From NCBI RefSeq assembly GCF_000703005.1, contig NZ_JNLH01000001.1:213501-277500 (forward strand): a DNA stretch of 64,000 bases, read 5' to 3'. A program made the position numbers and the translations under genes. Positions 62,544-64,000 of this stretch are shown piece after piece (the first letter of the stretch is position 1; every line of letters begins with the position of its first letter). Origin of the DNA: Pseudobutyrivibrio ruminis HUN009 (GTDB lineage: Bacteria; Bacillota; Clostridia; Lachnospirales; Lachnospiraceae). The notes under the pieces are model-generated. The model made no database searches and had not been told where the DNA came from. It saw nothing but the letters and a program-made list of their open reading frames with translations.

Positions 62544-64000
62544 TTATTCTTCGGTTTTAAACCAGTCAAACTCAGCCCAGTTGTTACTATCAAATCCATT
62601 TCCAGTTGCAAACATACCGACAATCGTACCAGTCATGCAACCAACCTTTTCTGGGTTAATTACGCTGCCATCAACCTTGCATAGTTCCTTATAATCATTT
62701 TCACTTTCACCATAATAAACTGTGAAATCTTCGCCTTCCATTTTAAGCTTAAGTACAACAGTGTTATTGTTATACGGTATTGACGCCACAACATTTCTGT
62801 TTGTTTTACTGGTAAAGCCAGGGATATATGGTGGAATCTCATAGTCTGATGTTACAACAATTGCCTTTAGCATCTGCTCACCAGCTTCCTCACATCTTGC
62901 TATTAACAGCTGATGATTGAATGCTTGAGATAATGCAAGACCAGCTGCCTCGTATCCCTTTGCAGTAAAGTTCATTTCACACGAGAAAGACTGATTAATG
63001 CCTGTCTGTCTTTTACCAAGGAAAGATACATAATTATCCTCTGAAAGCTCCACTTCAAAACTCATTTGCCTCATGTCATCATCTAATTTTTGACGAATGC
63101 ATTTTAGCTTTAGCTTTGAATCTTCAATCTTCCAAATGTCGTCTTTGGGCTGTCCCCAGAAAATCATATCAAGAGGAAGTTCATCGGTATCAAATTCTAC
63201 AATTGAATCATGTGTTTTAACCGCACATTCTGCAAGTGAATTTGGTCCCTCATACTCCCACTCTACCTTGCCAGTTTCTGGTGCGAAGACAGGCCAATCA
63301 CGTTCCCAAATAACAGGACAGATAAATGTCTCTCGGCCAAGGTTTTTAAACTCTCCATCAATAAGTCGAGACGCCAGCATTACAGCATACCAGCTTCCAT
63401 CCTGAAGCTGCACCAAATCTGCATGTCCAACATTTGTAATTGGACATCTAAATCCCATATGTCTGTGAGTAAGAACAGGATTTGCTGGATTTCCTTCGAA
63501 AAAGCTAAACAGCTCTTTTGAGCGAGCAACTGCCACAGAATGATAGTGTTCTGTTCCTCCTTCAGCAATCATCAAATAATAGTAATCTCCTATGTGATAC
63601 AAATGAGGAGACTCAGGAGAGGCGGCATTTCTAAGAGCACTATTAAATATTGTGAATGGCTCTGATTTTAGTTTGAAATTATCAATATCAAATTCAGCAA
63701 CCCAAATTCCTCTTTCCATGTGGCCTGTTCCATTGTCCCAGCAATCTCCAGTGCCCATCACATAACACTTATCATCATTATCAAAAAATATCGATGCATC
63801 TATGCCAGGAACATCATCCAGCCAATGAGGCTCAGACCATGGTCCCTTAGGGTCAGTTGCAGTAATAATATAGTTACCCTTGTCTGCAAAATTTGTGTTG
63901 ATTATATAGTAAGTGCCCTTGTGATAACGTAATGTAGGTGCCATAACACCACCCACACCACAGTTTTTCTCCATATGGAACCCATTATTAGGTCCCATTG
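62544..64000 (-). CDS. Glycoside hydrolase family 43 enzyme (5' end cut by window)
   Basis: The C-terminal 484 or so residues of a GH43 protein. The five-bladed propeller part shows the pKa-modulating Asp in PGIDASIFFDND and the general acid Glu in AASPESPHLYHIGDYYYLM; the first blade with the general base Asp lies beyond base 64000. Residues about 300-484 form the C-terminal beta-sandwich seen in GH43 beta-xylosidases/alpha-arabinofuranosidases. There is no sign of a secretion signal in the visible part. An ATG near 63998 is internal, not the start. Confidence 0.9.
   Translation of the reverse strand, partial: MGPNNGFHMEKNCGVGGVMAPTLRYHKGTYYIINTNFADKGNYIITATDPKGPWSEPHWLDDVPGIDASIFFDNDDKCYVMGTGDCWDNGTGHMERGIWVAEFDIDNFKLKSEPFTIFNSALRNAASPESPHLYHIGDYYYLMIAEGGTEHYHSVAVARSKELFSFFEGNPANPVLTHRHMGFRCPITNVGHADLVQLQDGSWYAVMLASRLIDGEFKNLGRETFICPVIWERDWPVFAPETGKVEWEYEGPNSLAECAVKTHDSIVEFDTDELPLDMIFWGQPKDDIWKIEDSKLKLKCIRQKLDDDMRQMSFEVELSEDNYVSFLGKRQTGINQSFSCEMNFTAKGYEAAGLALSQAFNHQLLIARCEEAGEQMLKAIVVTSDYEIPPYIPGFTSKTNRNVVASIPYNNNTVVLKLKMEGEDFTVYYGESENDYKELCKVDGSVINPEKVGCMTGTIVGMFATGNGFDSNNWAEFDWFKTEE

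Overview
The window looks like chromosome from a low-GC, Gram-positive, polysaccharide-degrading Lachnospiraceae bacterium, most like Butyrivibrio or Pseudobutyrivibrio. This is inferred from AT-rich DNA with strong GGAGG-type ribosome binding sites, circularly permuted GH3 beta-glucosidases, a GH43 enzyme, ECF vitamin transporter S components under riboswitches, FabK as the enoyl reductase, and CUT2-type sugar ABC transporters. I see no rRNA, tRNA, phage genes, transposases or CRISPR array.

Layout. 1-1281: 5' part of a permuted GH3 gene. 1469-5159: chemoreceptor, small acidic protein, GNAT acetyltransferase and SGNH hydrolase. 5443-6519: 21 hairpin units at an exact 52-bp period between convergent genes. 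6610-15055 (minus): sugar operon with ROK repressor, GguA/GguB/ChvE-type transporter, fructokinase, HAD phosphatase and a YihS-like sugar isomerase. 15434-25009 (minus): complete type II fatty-acid operon, acpP-accBCDA-fabH-fabK-fabD-fabG-fabF-fabZ, ending in a MarR-type regulator; palindromes sit inside the acpP promoter. 25191-28705: second chemoreceptor and a membrane GGDEF protein. 28712-37748: SGNH esterase-like protein, FMN-riboswitch/ribU, Na/Pi transporter, hflX, TPP-riboswitch/thiT, YwiB-like protein, GntR/FCD regulator, ispE. 37989-42589: protein behind a sigma-28-like promoter, AGCS symporter, VOC protein, a second hairpin cluster (40814-41286), GGDEF protein. 42741-48834: YtfQ-YtfR-YtfT-YjfF-type transporter with a divergent AraR-like repressor. 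48831-52892: overlapping binding protein, histidine kinase and AraC-type response regulator, probably one three-component sugar sensor. 52915-62440: cytidylate-kinase-like protein, ArsB/NhaD-type permease, complete permuted GH3, metF, cysE, uppP, small alarmone synthetase and a small protein. 62544-64000: 3' part of a GH43 gene.

How the genes fit together. Extracellular polysaccharide breakdown is served by GH3, GH43 and SGNH enzymes; two CUT2 transporters import the sugars, each with a local regulator. The sugar operon would convert an aldose to its ketose and then phosphorylate it, most simply mannose to fructose to fructose-6-phosphate.

The most unusual content is non-coding. There are two clusters of 37-nt hairpins with array-specific arms (5443-6519 and 40814-41286). 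There are two very long foldbacks, of 323 and 574 nt, next to gene ends and sharing a two-hairpin tip (31556-31878 and 59893-60466). There is also a family of three 85-90-nt foldbacks with a conserved core and covarying arms (19315-19400, 31428-31517, 58810-58894). I do not recognise these as known RNA or repeat families.
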